This document shows, one piece after another, positions 24,705-32,124 of a DNA stretch of 33,338 nucleotides (position 1 is its first letter; each line of letters opens with the position of its first letter). The position numbers and the translations under genes are program-made. The DNA comes from Paenibacillus sp. GTDB taxonomy: Bacteria > Bacillota > Bacilli > Paenibacillales > YIM-B00363. The stretch is taken from positions 1 to 33,338 of the forward strand of contig JAPSKX010000032.1 of the NCBI GenBank assembly GCA_031181325.1, given 5' to 3'. The notes under the pieces were generated by a model. It was not told where the DNA came from and did no database searches. It worked only from the letters and a program-made list of their open reading frames with translations.

Positions 24705-25778
24705 CTATGTTCCGGAACGCTTGCGATTTCGCTCCTCCCGTTCCCACTTCCGCAGATGCGGATACGGATCGAACGACCACTCCGTCAGCCCGTTGTCCCG
24801 GTACAGCCCGTAATGCAGATGGGGAGGGAACTTCCCCTGCGTTCCGGGCTTGCCGTATCCGGAGCTGCCGACCCATCCGACGACGTCGCCGGGCTCGACG
24901 ACGTCCCCTTCCTTGATTTTCTTATTGAACCCCGACAGATGCGCGTAATAATGATAGACGTTGTTCAAGTCGCGAATGCCGACCCGCCAGCCGCCGTATC
25001 GATTCCATCCCATCACTTCGACGACGCCGTACGCGGCGCTGCGAACCGGCATGCCGTGATGGGCGAACAGGTCCGTGCCCTCGTGGATGCGATATCCGCC
25101 GTAGCTGCGCGCCGCGCCCCACGTGCTGCGGTACGAGTAATCCCCGCCGAGCGGCAGGATGAACGCGTGACGATGCAGATCGAGCGTATCGTACGCGCTG
25201 TAAATTTTGGCGAATTGCTTGATGCGCTTGACGCTGCGGTCGTTCTGATAATACTCCCAGATGCCGATGTCGAAGTCGGACGGGGAAGTGCCGTAACGCA
25301 GCAGGAAGTCGGCCATGCTGTACAGCACGTCGGCGTCGTTATTGCGGTCGGCCTTCCCGTCGCCGTCCCCGTCGCGTCCGAAGCCGTCGAAGAAGCGGAT
25401 CGAGCGAAGGTTCGTGTCCGCGTGATTCGGGTTCAGGAAGCCGACCCATTGAAACTCGGACAAGCGGATCGCGACGAGTCCGTCCCGCAGCGGTCTCGAC
25501 TTCGGATGCGCGAGGCTGAGCGTGCGCTCGTATTGGTCCACGGCCGCCAGGTTGAACCAAGGAATGCCGGTGACGGCGCTGACGCTGTCGTAGAGCGCCT
25601 TCCGCTCCGTAAAGGTATCCAGCATCGATTGGCGGGCTTGCCTTGCCGACTCGGCTTCGGATCGATACATCGCCTGCCGATCCGCGGGCGCGGCGCGCGA
25701 CGCCGGCGCGGACGGGCTCATTGCTGCGACGAGGGCGGCCGTCAGCGCCGCGGCGGCGAAAGTTTTAGCGAGAGCCAT
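24705..25778 (-). CDS. lytH: LytH-like L-Ala-D-Glu endopeptidase (M23 family)
   Basis: The 357-residue protein has a signal peptide (about 1-30), a lytic N-terminal region with IPWFNLAAVDQYER, an EF-hand-like loop DGDGDGKADRNNDAD (about 136-150) that may bind calcium, and a C-terminal M23 domain. Zinc ligands and catalytic residues are His232 and Asp236 (HEGTD), His280, and His320/His322 (HLHYG). In Bacillus LytH, made late in the mother cell, trims spore-cortex peptide side chains; the neighbour yunB and nearby lipA-yutD support that identity. GTGGAGGAA precedes the ATG. A sigma-K-like promoter is expected but I could not assign one. Confidence 0.87.
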   Translation of the reverse strand: MALAKTFAAAALTAALVAAMSPSAPASRAAPADRQAMYRSEAESARQARQSMLDTFTERKALYDSVSAVTGIPWFNLAAVDQYERTLSLAHPKSRPLRDGLVAIRLSEFQWVGFLNPNHADTNLRSIRFFDGFGRDGDGDGKADRNNDADVLYSMADFLLRYGTSPSDFDIGIWEYYQNDRSVKRIKQFAKIYSAYDTLDLHRHAFILPLGGDYSYRSTWGAARSYGGYRIHEGTDLFAHHGMPVRSAAYGVVEVMGWNRYGGWRVGIRDLNNVYHYYAHLSGFNKKIKEGDVVEPGDVVGWVGSSGYGKPGTQGKFPPHLHYGLYRDNGLTEWSFDPYPHLRKWEREERNRKRSGT

Positions 25779-25797
25779 AAGTTTCCTCCACTGTACG

Positions 25798-25825
25798 TTG
25801 CCATTTTCCGCTGATGCGGTATCAT
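25798..25825 (+). promoter_or_regulatory. Putative promoter of larC2
   Basis: TTGCCA (25798-25803) and TATCAT (25820-25825) are separated by 16 bp. The predicted transcription start (about 25832) supports the TTG start at 25886 over the GTG at 25835. Confidence 0.45.
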
Positions 25826-25885
25826 TTTTAATGTGTGCAAGTTTTCGAAAAAATAACGGAAACAGGGAAAAAGGAGCGAACTCTC

Positions 25886-26368
25886 TTGTTCGATGGGGCG
25901 CACGGCGAAGAACATATCGACGATGGGATGGTGCTGCTGCAAGCGAATTTGGACGATATGAATCCGGAATGGACGACGTACGTGGCCGAGCTGCTGTTCG
26001 CCGCAGGGGCCAACGACGTGTACTGGATTCCGATCGTCATGAAGCGCGGACGCCCGGGCGTCATGCTGAACGTGCTCGCGGGCCGCGAGTCCGTCGACGC
26101 GATGGAGCGCATCGTCTTCCGGGAGACGACGACGCTCGGCATCCGGCGGATCGCCGCGAGCGTCCACCGGCTCGGGCGGCGGATCGTCGCGGCGGACACG
26201 CCCTGGGGGCCGGTCGCCGTGAAGGTCGGCTACGCCGGCGGGGAGCCGGTGCAGTACGCGCCGGAATACCGGGATTGCGCGGCGATCGCGGAGCGGGAAG
26301 GGGTGCCGCTGAAGGCGGTGTACGACGAAGTGCGGCGGGCGTATCGGGAGGGGGCCGGCCGGGCGTGA
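25886..26368 (+). CDS. larC2: LarC C-terminal domain encoded alone (nickel-pincer cofactor nickel insertion, LarC2)
   Basis: The 160-residue product matches only the C-terminal part of LarC: VLLQANLDDMNPEWTTYVAE, MKRGRPGVMLNVLAG, FRETTTLGIRR, TPWGPVAVKV and APEYRDCAAIAEREGVPLKAVYDE. In known LarC the C-terminal domain binds CTP and is part of the CTP-dependent cyclometallase that puts nickel into the cofactor. TTG at 25886 follows AAAAAGGAG by 9 bases. It is on the strand opposite the lar operon and about 2 kb from the larC1 part, with a VWA lipoprotein gene between. Separate genes replace the adjacent larC1/larC2 pair joined by frameshifting in Lactobacillus. Confidence 0.85.
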   Translation: MFDGAHGEEHIDDGMVLLQANLDDMNPEWTTYVAELLFAAGANDVYWIPIVMKRGRPGVMLNVLAGRESVDAMERIVFRETTTLGIRRIAASVHRLGRRIVAADTPWGPVAVKVGYAGGEPVQYAPEYRDCAAIAEREGVPLKAVYDEVRRAYREGAGRA

Positions 26369-26446
26369 CCGGACCAGACGGTGCGTCGAAGCCGGCTTGC
26401 GGCCGGCGCGATTACGTGGCTGGCGGGCGGGGAGGATCGAACTACG

Positions 26447-26489
26447 AAAAAGAACAGCCCCTTCCGGAACTCTGGTCCGGGAGGGGCTG
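26447..26489 (-). terminator. Terminator of the VWA lipoprotein gene
   Basis: CAGCCCCTTCCGG (26455-26467) pairs with CCGGGAGGGGCTG (26477-26489), 13 pairs with one G-T. On the minus strand it is followed by TTCTTTTT. It may also stop larC2 transcripts. Nothing else was found between 26369 and 26517. Confidence 0.75.
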
Positions 26490-26517
26490 CTTCGATATTC
26501 GCGCGCGGCGCGGCGCG

Positions 26518-28125
26518 TTATCGGCGGAGCGCGGCGGTGTCCTTCGCCATCGTGACGAACTGCTGCTCGCGCTCGTCGTCGGCGGTCTCTTCCGCGAGCG
26601 CGAGCACGTCGTCGATCGAGCTCTCCTTCGCCCAGTAGCTGTCTCTGAGAATCTCCGCATATTCGGCGACGGCGGCAAGGAACTTCAGCTCGTCGGACAG
26701 CTCGCCTTCGGTGCGAACCGGCACGGTCCATTCTTCGGTGCGCTGCGTGTTCTCGTCGACGTACCGAATGCGGGCGGTGCCGATGTCGTTCCGAGCCTCG
26801 GGGGAAGTCAGCTTTACTTCGTAAAGCGCAGTCACCGTATGACCGGCGCCGACCTCGCCCGCGTCGGTCTCGTCGTTGCGGAAGTCCTCGTCGCGAATGT
26901 CGCGGTTCTCGTAGCCGAGCAAGCGGTATCGGTCGACGGCATCGGGATTGAATTCTACTTGAATTTTCGTGTCTTTCGCGATCGTCTGCAGCGTGCCGGC
27001 GACGTTCTCGACGAACAGCCTGCGCGCTTCGGTGAACGAATCGATATAAGCGTACACGCCGTCTCCTTGGTCCGCCAGCTGCTCCATAAGCGCGTCGTTG
27101 TAGTTGCCCATGCCGAAGCCCACCGTCGTCAGCGTGATGTTCTTCGTGTTCGCGTAATCGTCGATCGTCCGCAGGATGCCTTCCGCGCTCGTCTCGCCGA
27201 CGTTCGCGACGCCGTCCGAGAGCAGGATCACGCGGTTAATGGCGTCTCGGCTGTATTGTCGTTCGGCCGTTTCGTAGCCGAGCTTCAGCCCCTCCTCGGC
27301 GTTCGTCGAACCGCTCGAGGCAAGCCCGTCGATCGCGTCCTCGATCGCGCGCTTTTCCTCGAGCGATACCGGGTCGAGCGCGACTCTCGCATCGGAGCCG
27401 TACGTGACGATCGCGATCTGGTCGCTCGGCTGCAAGCTGTCGAGCAGCAGGTGCAGGCTTTGCTTCACTAAGCCCAGCTTGTTCGTGCGGTCCATCGAAC
27501 CGGACACGTCGATGACGAACGTCAGGTTGGCGGGTTTCCGGTCTTCGTCCGCTACTTCTCGCCCTTTCAGCCCGATGCGCACCAGCTCGTAGCCTTCTCC
27601 GAACGGGGACGGTCCGCCGTCGACGTGAACCGCGAACGCTTGGTCTTTCGGCGCGGCGTAATCGGGCTCGAAATAATTAACGAACTCCTCGACGCGCACG
27701 GCGTCCTCGGGCGGCAGCGAACCGCCGGCGATGTAGTTGCGAACGACCGTGTAGGAACCCGTGTCGACATCGATGGCGAACGTGGATACCGCGTCGTCTT
27801 CGGTCGCTACGAACGGGTTCGTGCCGGCATGGTCGAAGTACATGTCGTCGTCGCCGTTCGGCGGCGCCGGGCGGGACGGCTTGACAATCGGCGGCGGCAT
27901 CGGCTCCTCGGACGCGGTCGAGGCTTCGGAAGCCGCGCGGTCCTGTATGCTTTCCTTCGAGGTCGGCGTATCGGTCGCGGGTTGCTCCGAAGCCGGGGCG
28001 GATTCGCCGCGGCTTTCGGTTCCGGCGGCGTTCTCGCCGCGTTGGTCGCTGCTGCAGCCGGCGAGCGCGATGCAGACGGCCAGCAAGGCTGCGGCTCCGA
28101 CATGGATGGGCATCTTTCGTTTCAT
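26518..28125 (-). CDS. VWA-domain lipoprotein (YfbK-like)
   Basis: The 535-residue protein has a lipobox LAGC (Cys24), a long disordered Ser/Glu/Pro linker (about 28-95), a YfbK-type N-terminal region containing FAIDVDTGSYTVVRNYI, and a von Willebrand A domain with metal site DVSGS at 206-210. The C-terminal region has KTKIQVEFNPDAVDRYRLLGYENR, seen in this group. ATG at 28125 follows GGGGG by 9 bases; the ATG at 28134 overlaps that site. VWA lipoproteins bind partner proteins at the cell surface through a metal ion; the partner here is unknown. It stands alone between the two LarC halves. Confidence 0.85.
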   Translation of the reverse strand: MKRKMPIHVGAAALLAVCIALAGCSSDQRGENAAGTESRGESAPASEQPATDTPTSKESIQDRAASEASTASEEPMPPPIVKPSRPAPPNGDDDMYFDHAGTNPFVATEDDAVSTFAIDVDTGSYTVVRNYIAGGSLPPEDAVRVEEFVNYFEPDYAAPKDQAFAVHVDGGPSPFGEGYELVRIGLKGREVADEDRKPANLTFVIDVSGSMDRTNKLGLVKQSLHLLLDSLQPSDQIAIVTYGSDARVALDPVSLEEKRAIEDAIDGLASSGSTNAEEGLKLGYETAERQYSRDAINRVILLSDGVANVGETSAEGILRTIDDYANTKNITLTTVGFGMGNYNDALMEQLADQGDGVYAYIDSFTEARRLFVENVAGTLQTIAKDTKIQVEFNPDAVDRYRLLGYENRDIRDEDFRNDETDAGEVGAGHTVTALYEVKLTSPEARNDIGTARIRYVDENTQRTEEWTVPVRTEGELSDELKFLAAVAEYAEILRDSYWAKESSIDDVLALAEETADDEREQQFVTMAKDTAALRR

Positions 28126-28130
28126 AGTGA

Positions 28131-28247
28131 TCATCCCCCTAATTGTCTATATATTTTGACAATCGATTCCATGTCATAGACGACGATCGGTGGGGGAAGG
28201 TTGCCGACGGGCGGGGCGGAGCTGAATAAAATTTCGTTAGGCATCAT
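28131..28247 (-). CDS. Possible 38-residue ORF overlapping the VWA gene leader
   Basis: The frame (beginning MMPNEILFSSAPPVGNLPPP) ends with TGA six bases before the VWA start codon. It has plausible codon use but no ribosome binding site before either ATG (28247, 28244), and the predicted VWA promoter lies inside it. It may be a leader peptide or chance. Confidence 0.25.
   Translation of the reverse strand: MMPNEILFSSAPPVGNLPPPIVVYDMESIVKIYRQLGG
28148..28177 (-). promoter_or_regulatory. Putative promoter of the VWA lipoprotein gene
   Basis: On the minus strand, ATGACA (28177-28172) and TATATA (28153-28148) are separated by 18 bp. A short repeat TTGTC/GACAA surrounds the -10. The rest of the 28126-28350 gap shows only the small ORF noted above. 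Confidence 0.5.
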
Positions 28248-28350
28248 GGGGCGAAGTTCGCGGTCGACGGTTCGAATATTGAACTGTTTAGGGCGGCGGA
28301 GGCGGGCGGAGCGGCAACGGGCGAGGTGGCGGGGGCTAGGGAGGCGCACG

Positions 28351-28384
28351 GAAAAACCCTACCCCGCAAGTCGCAGGATAGGGT
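28351..28384 (-). terminator. Terminator of the lar operon
   Basis: On the minus strand ACCCTATCC pairs with GGGTAGGGT (one T-G) around a loop of about 11 nt and is followed by TTTTTC. It lies 8 bp past the larC1 stop codon. Confidence 0.75.
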
Positions 28385-28392
28385 GTACGAAG

Positions 28393-29451
28393 TCATTGAC
28401 CGCTGTGATGGCGCTCGTGGTCGTGATGGTGAGCACCGACCGCTTCCGCTTGCTGGGCGCCCGGCCAGACGTGGAGTCGCTTCTCGGCAAAGCCGAGCAC
28501 GGTACGCAAGACGTTCGGCTGGTTCGGGAGCTCGCGCGTGCCGGCGCCGTACCCGACGGACTCGATGATCATCGGCGGCAGGCTCGCGCTGAATTCGTCG
28601 ACGAGCGCGGCGACGATGCCCGCGCCGGTCGGCGTCGTCAGCTCGAGGCGGTGCGTCGACGGCGCGATGGGAAGGCCGCGCATCATCTCGAGCGTGGCTG
28701 GCGCCGGTACCGGGTACAGGCCATGGTCGATATGGATCGTACCGGCGCCGAGCGGGACCGGCGCGGACATGATCCGGTCGGGATTCAAGTTGTCGATCGC
28801 GAGCGCGACGCCGACGATATCGACGATGGAATCGACCGCGCCGACCTCGTGGAAGTGCACGATTTCGAGCGGAATGCCGTGAATCTTCGCTTCGGCCGCG
28901 CCGATCTTCGCGAAGATGGCGAGGCTGAGCTGCGCGGCGCGTTCGCTGAGGCCCGCGTCTTCGATCAGCTTCACGATGTCCGCGTACCCGCGATGGTCGT
29001 GTGCATGCGAGTGACTGTGCCCGTGATCATGCGAATGCTCGTGGCTATGGCTGTGCGAATGTCCATGGCTATGCTCGTGACCATGGCTGTGGCTATGATC
29101 ATGACTATGATCATGACTATGCCCGTGACCATGATCATGCGAATGTCCGTGGCTATGCCCGTGATCGTGATCATGATCATGATCATGACTATGCCCGTCT
29201 CCATGCGAATGCGTGTGCAGCACCTTGAACGGCACCCGCACGGGCGGGGAATCGTCGGCGAGCAGCACATCCGCCTTCAGCGCCGAGATGCCTTTCTTAT
29301 TGACGCGGTGCCACTTCAACGTATATCCGTCTACGTTCAGCTTGGCGAGCTCCCGCTCGATATACGCCCGGTCCGCGCCGAGATCGACGAGGGACGCCAG
29401 CGTCATATCCCCGGACAACCCGGAGAAGCAATCGAAATATAAAATGCGCAT
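28393..29451 (-). CDS. larC1: LarC N-terminal part with long His-rich loop (LarC1)
   Basis: The 352-residue protein begins MRILYFDCFSGLSGDMTLAS, the LarC signature, and carries HFHEVGAVDSIVDIVG and LELTTPTGAGIVAALVDEF. It ends after SVGYGAGTRELPNQPNVLRTV with a second His-rich tail (AHHHDHERHH) and lacks the CTP-binding C-terminal domain, which is encoded separately at 25886. Residues 81-153 contain about 36 histidines in HDHDH/HSHGH repeats, a likely nickel-binding loop. LarC inserts nickel into the sulfur-bearing nicotinate cofactor for LarA-type enzymes. AGGAG precedes ATG, 11 bp after larB. At DNA level the loop is a run of near-identical CATGATCATGACTATG-type hexamers, so its length may vary between strains. 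Confidence 0.9.
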   Translation of the reverse strand: MRILYFDCFSGLSGDMTLASLVDLGADRAYIERELAKLNVDGYTLKWHRVNKKGISALKADVLLADDSPPVRVPFKVLHTHSHGDGHSHDHDHDHDHGHSHGHSHDHGHGHSHDHSHDHSHSHGHEHSHGHSHSHSHEHSHDHGHSHSHAHDHRGYADIVKLIEDAGLSERAAQLSLAIFAKIGAAEAKIHGIPLEIVHFHEVGAVDSIVDIVGVALAIDNLNPDRIMSAPVPLGAGTIHIDHGLYPVPAPATLEMMRGLPIAPSTHRLELTTPTGAGIVAALVDEFSASLPPMIIESVGYGAGTRELPNQPNVLRTVLGFAEKRLHVWPGAQQAEAVGAHHHDHERHHSGQ

Positions 29452-29462
29452 GTGGTCGACTC

Positions 29463-30233
29463 CTACCTCTTCGCAATATGAGAGTGGATGATGCCGGCGT
29501 TGTACCCGGCGCCGAAGCCGTTGTCGATGTTGACGACCGAGACGCCCGGCGCGCAGGAGTTCAGCATCGTCAGCAGCGCCGACACGCCGCCGAAGTTGGC
29601 GCCGTAGCCGACGCTCGTGGGCACGGCGAGAATCGGCTTGTCGACGAGGCCGCCGACGACGCTCGCGAGCGCGCCTTCCATACCGGCGACGACGACGATG
29701 ACCGTCGCGCCGTGGATCGTATCGAGCCGCGCGAACAGCCGATGAATGCCGGCGACGCCGACGTCGTATACGCGTTCGACGTGCGAGCCCATGCATTCTA
29801 ATGTGACGGCCGCTTCCTCCGCGACGGGGAGATCCGACGTGCCGGCGCATACGACGGCGACGTACCCGTCCCGCACGCGCAGGATCGGCTTCCGAAACAA
29901 GGTGAGCGCTCGCGCCGTCTCGTGATACGAGACGCCGGGCAGCTCGGCGGCGACGAACGCCGCCTTCTCCGGCGAGACGCGGGTGGCGAGGACGCGGTCG
30001 GCATTTTCCGATAGCTTCTTCATAATGCCCGCGATTTGTTCCGCCGTCTTGCCTTCGCCGTAGACGACTTCGGGGAAGCCCGTCCGCTTCTCGCGATGCA
30101 CGTCGAGCGAAGCGTAGCCGAGCTCGGCGACGGAGGCGCGGGCGACGTTGGCGCCGATCAAGCGCTCCGCGTCGGCGGGCGCGAGCGAGCCGTCCGCCAC
30201 GCGCCCGAGAATGCTCTGCAGTTCGTCGCTCAT
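29463..30233 (-). CDS. larB: LarB, nickel-pincer cofactor biosynthesis (carboxylase/hydrolase)
   Basis: The 256-residue protein has an N-terminal helical domain and a C-terminal PurE-like (AIR carboxylase-type) domain with [35 protein letters not shown] and [20 protein letters not shown]. LarB carboxylates the nicotinate ring of nicotinic acid adenine dinucleotide and cleaves its phosphoanhydride bond to give the biscarboxylate mononucleotide used by LarE. Its ATG overlaps the larE stop by 4 bp (ATGA), so translation is coupled, and larC1 follows 11 bp downstream. The open frame continues far upstream inside larE, but the ATGA junction and the family N-terminus fix the start. Confidence 0.92.
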   Translation of the reverse strand: MSDELQSILGRVADGSLAPADAERLIGANVARASVAELGYASLDVHREKRTGFPEVVYGEGKTAEQIAGIMKKLSENADRVLATRVSPEKAAFVAAELPGVSYHETARALTLFRKPILRVRDGYVAVVCAGTSDLPVAEEAAVTLECMGSHVERVYDVGVAGIHRLFARLDTIHGATVIVVVAGMEGALASVVGGLVDKPILAVPTSVGYGANFGGVSALLTMLNSCAPGVSVVNIDNGFGAGYNAGIIHSHIAKR

Positions 30234-31072
30234 TGCGCGGCGGCCTTCTTCCGCGTATCCTCGGACAGCACCTCGTTCATGCTGCCGGTCCGGTAGCCCC
30301 GCAGGTCGAGCGTGACGTACTTGAAGCCGATCTCCGCGAATTTCGCGTGGATCGCTTCGCTGTGCTCGACGACCTTCGCCATCTCCTGCGGCATGACCTC
30401 GATGCGGGCGATCTCGTCGTGATGGCGTACGCGCACCTGCCAGAGGCCGAGTCGCAGCAGGAAATTTTCCGCTTCGTCCAATTGATCGATCTTGTGCTTC
30501 TCGATGCGCGTTCCGTACGGAATGCGGGAGGAGAGGCAGGCGAACGACGGTTTGTTCCAGGTCGGCAGGCCGAGACGCTTCGACAGCTCGCGGATGTCGT
30601 CCTTCGTCAGGCCGGCTTCCTGCAGCGGACTGCGGACGCCCTGTTCCTTCTTCGCTTCGAGACCGGGACGGTAGTCGCCTAAGTCGTCCATATTCGAGCC
30701 GTCCACGATATAAGCATATCCTTGTTCGGCGGTGATGCGTCGCAGGTGCGAGTACAATCCCGTCTTGCAATGGTAGCAGCGATCGGGATTGTTGGCGACG
30801 AAGCTCGCGTTGTCGAGCTCCGACACTTCGGTCTTGAGCAAGCGGACGCCCATCTCTTCCGCGATTTTCACGGCGGCGTCGAACTCGCGCGACGGGAACG
30901 TCTCCGAGGCGGCCGTAACGGCCGTGCAGGCGTCGCCCAGCTCTTGGTGAGCGCGCTTCAGCACGAACGTGCTGTCCACCCCGCCTGAGAACGCTACCAA
31001 GACGTTCCCCATGTCCCGCAATATGTCCCCTAACCGCGCGTCCTTCTGTTCCAAGGGTAAGCCGATGTCCAT
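30230..31072 (-). CDS. larE: LarE, ATP-dependent sulfur transferase for the nickel-pincer cofactor (three-Cys type)
   Basis: The 280-residue protein has the PP-loop SGGVDS at 29-34, [11 protein letters not shown] near 57, and [14 protein letters not shown] near 124. Cysteines 99 and 102 (CYHC) and 179 ([11 protein letters not shown]) match the arrangement of LarE proteins that hold an Fe-S cluster, unlike the single sacrificial cysteine of the Lactobacillus plantarum enzyme. LarE adds sulfur to both carboxylates of the LarB product. ATG at 31072 follows GGAGGGG; an in-frame start 30 bases upstream lacks a ribosome binding site. First gene of the larE-larB-larC1 operon. No larA lies in the window. 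Confidence 0.92.
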   Translation of the reverse strand: MDIGLPLEQKDARLGDILRDMGNVLVAFSGGVDSTFVLKRAHQELGDACTAVTAASETFPSREFDAAVKIAEEMGVRLLKTEVSELDNASFVANNPDRCYHCKTGLYSHLRRITAEQGYAYIVDGSNMDDLGDYRPGLEAKKEQGVRSPLQEAGLTKDDIRELSKRLGLPTWNKPSFACLSSRIPYGTRIEKHKIDQLDEAENFLLRLGLWQVRVRHHDEIARIEVMPQEMAKVVEHSEAIHAKFAEIGFKYVTLDLRGYRTGSMNEVLSEDTRKKAAAQ

Positions 31073-31107
31073 GAGTTCCCCTCCAATGTGCGTGCGTTCC
31101 ACTGTAC

Positions 31108-31118
31108 TTCATCATAAC
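31108..31118 (-). promoter_or_regulatory. Extended -10 promoter of the lar operon
   Basis: On the minus strand TGTTATGAT is an extended -10 about 40 bp before the larE start. No clear -35. It diverges from the lipA promoter, and the 16-bp palindrome at 31141-31156 lies just upstream of it. Confidence 0.4.
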
Positions 31119-31140
31119 ACAAACGGAATGCGGAAGTGGA

Positions 31141-31156
31141 ATGAACCGCGGTTCAT
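31141..31156. promoter_or_regulatory. 16-bp perfect palindrome between lar and lipA
   Basis: ATGAACCGCGGTTCAT reads the same on both strands. It occupies the -35/-10 spacer region of the predicted lipA promoter and the upstream side of the lar promoter. Its core GAAC-N4-GTTC matches the inner part of the Gram-positive LexA/DinR box, but the flanking C/G of that box are T/A here. The regulator is unknown. Confidence 0.5.
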
Positions 31157-31164
31157 GATATAAT
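31156..31164 (+). promoter_or_regulatory. Extended -10 promoter of lipA
   Basis: TGATATAAT with a perfect TATAAT at 31159-31164. The -35 region is a poor match. The leader to the ATG at 31242 is about 70 bases. Confidence 0.6.
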
Positions 31165-31186
31165 GTAAACACATTTACGCAGAAAA

Positions 31187-31223
31187 CGGTTCGGGCCCGC
31201 CTCGCGGCGCCGCCGGCGAACCG
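31187..31223 (+). other. GC-rich hairpin in the lipA leader
   Basis: CGGTTCG (31187-31193) pairs with CGAACCG (31217-31223) around a 23-nt GC-rich loop that can fold further. It has no T-tract. It carries the same GAACC half-site as the upstream palindrome. Role unknown. Confidence 0.35.
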
Positions 31224-31241
31224 ACGAAAGGATGGGACACC

Positions 31242-32123
31242 ATGGCGAAGACGATCGAACGAAAGCCCGAATGGCTGAAAATCGACCTCGTGTCCGGAGA
31301 GAAATTCGAAAATTTCAAAGAAATCAAAAATATGATGCGTTCCAAGACGTTGCATACCGTGTGCGAAGAAGCCAAGTGCCCGAACATTCACGAATGCTGG
31401 GCGAACCGGACGGCGACGTTCATGATCCTCGGCGATATTTGCACGAGGGCGTGCCGCTTCTGCGCGGTGAACACGGGGCTGCCGACGGAGCTCGATCGCG
31501 CGGAGCCGGAGCGGGTGGCCGAGGCCGCGGAGCAGATGGGGCTGCGTCATTGCGTCGTGACGAGCGTCGCGCGGGACGATCTCGCGGACGGGGGGGCGTC
31601 GATCTTCGCGGATACGATTCTCGCGCTGCGGAAGCGCCTGCCGATGTGCGGCGTGGAAGTGCTCATTCCGGATTTTCTGGGGCGGGCCGAGTCGTTATAC
31701 GCGGTACTGGACGCGAAGCCGGACATCTTGAATCACAACGTGGAGACGGTGGAGCGGCTGAGCGACCGGGTGCGGTCGAAGGCGAAGTATCGCCGTTCGC
31801 TGGAGCTGCTCGAGCGATCCAAGGCGTACGCGCCGCACATTCGGACGAAGTCGTCGATCATGCTCGGCGTCGGCGAGACGATCGAAGAAGTGCTGGCGAC
31901 GATGGACGACCTGCGCGCCGTCGGCTGCGACATTATGACGATCGGGCAGTATTTGCAGCCCTCGAAGAAGCATCTATATGTGGAAAAGTACTACACGCCG
32001 GATGAATTCGCGTGGTTGAAAGAAGAAGGCAAGCAGCGTGGCTTCGCGCACGTCGAGTCGGGACCGCTCGTCCGAAGCTCGTACCATGCGCACGAACAGG
32101 TGGAGTCGGCGAGGGGGAGTTAA
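31242..32123 (+). CDS. lipA: Lipoyl synthase
   Basis: The 293-residue radical-SAM enzyme carries both Fe-S sites: the auxiliary cluster Cys41/46/52 ([14 protein letters not shown]) and the SAM cluster Cys67/71/74 (CTRACRFC). The C-terminal RSSYHA motif supplies the serine ligand. It inserts two sulfur atoms into protein-bound octanoyl chains to make lipoyl groups for 2-oxoacid dehydrogenases and the glycine cleavage system. AAAGGA lies 9 bases before the ATG. It is followed one base later by yutD, the same neighbour as in Bacillus. All family motifs are intact. Confidence 0.97.
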   Translation: MAKTIERKPEWLKIDLVSGEKFENFKEIKNMMRSKTLHTVCEEAKCPNIHECWANRTATFMILGDICTRACRFCAVNTGLPTELDRAEPERVAEAAEQMGLRHCVVTSVARDDLADGGASIFADTILALRKRLPMCGVEVLIPDFLGRAESLYAVLDAKPDILNHNVETVERLSDRVRSKAKYRRSLELLERSKAYAPHIRTKSSIMLGVGETIEEVLATMDDLRAVGCDIMTIGQYLQPSKKHLYVEKYYTPDEFAWLKEEGKQRGFAHVESGPLVRSSYHAHEQVESARGS

Positions 32124-32124
32124 C

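Noticed and set aside
28990-29220. Satellite or CRISPR-like repeats
   Set aside because: They are codon repeats within larC1 encoding a known type of His-rich loop.
28201-29442. Plus-strand frame rich in Met/Val/Thr repeats opposite larC1
   Set aside because: The repetitive sequence is the reverse complement of the His-rich loop codons.
31187-31223. Riboswitch in the lipA leader
   Set aside because: Only one GC-rich stem is visible; no known riboswitch core or terminator partner could be recognised.
29463-31550. A 695-codon frame that contains larB with a long N-terminal extension
   Set aside because: The upstream part runs out of frame through larE and across lipA; the ATGA junction at 30230-30233 and the LarB family N-terminus fix the start at 30233.
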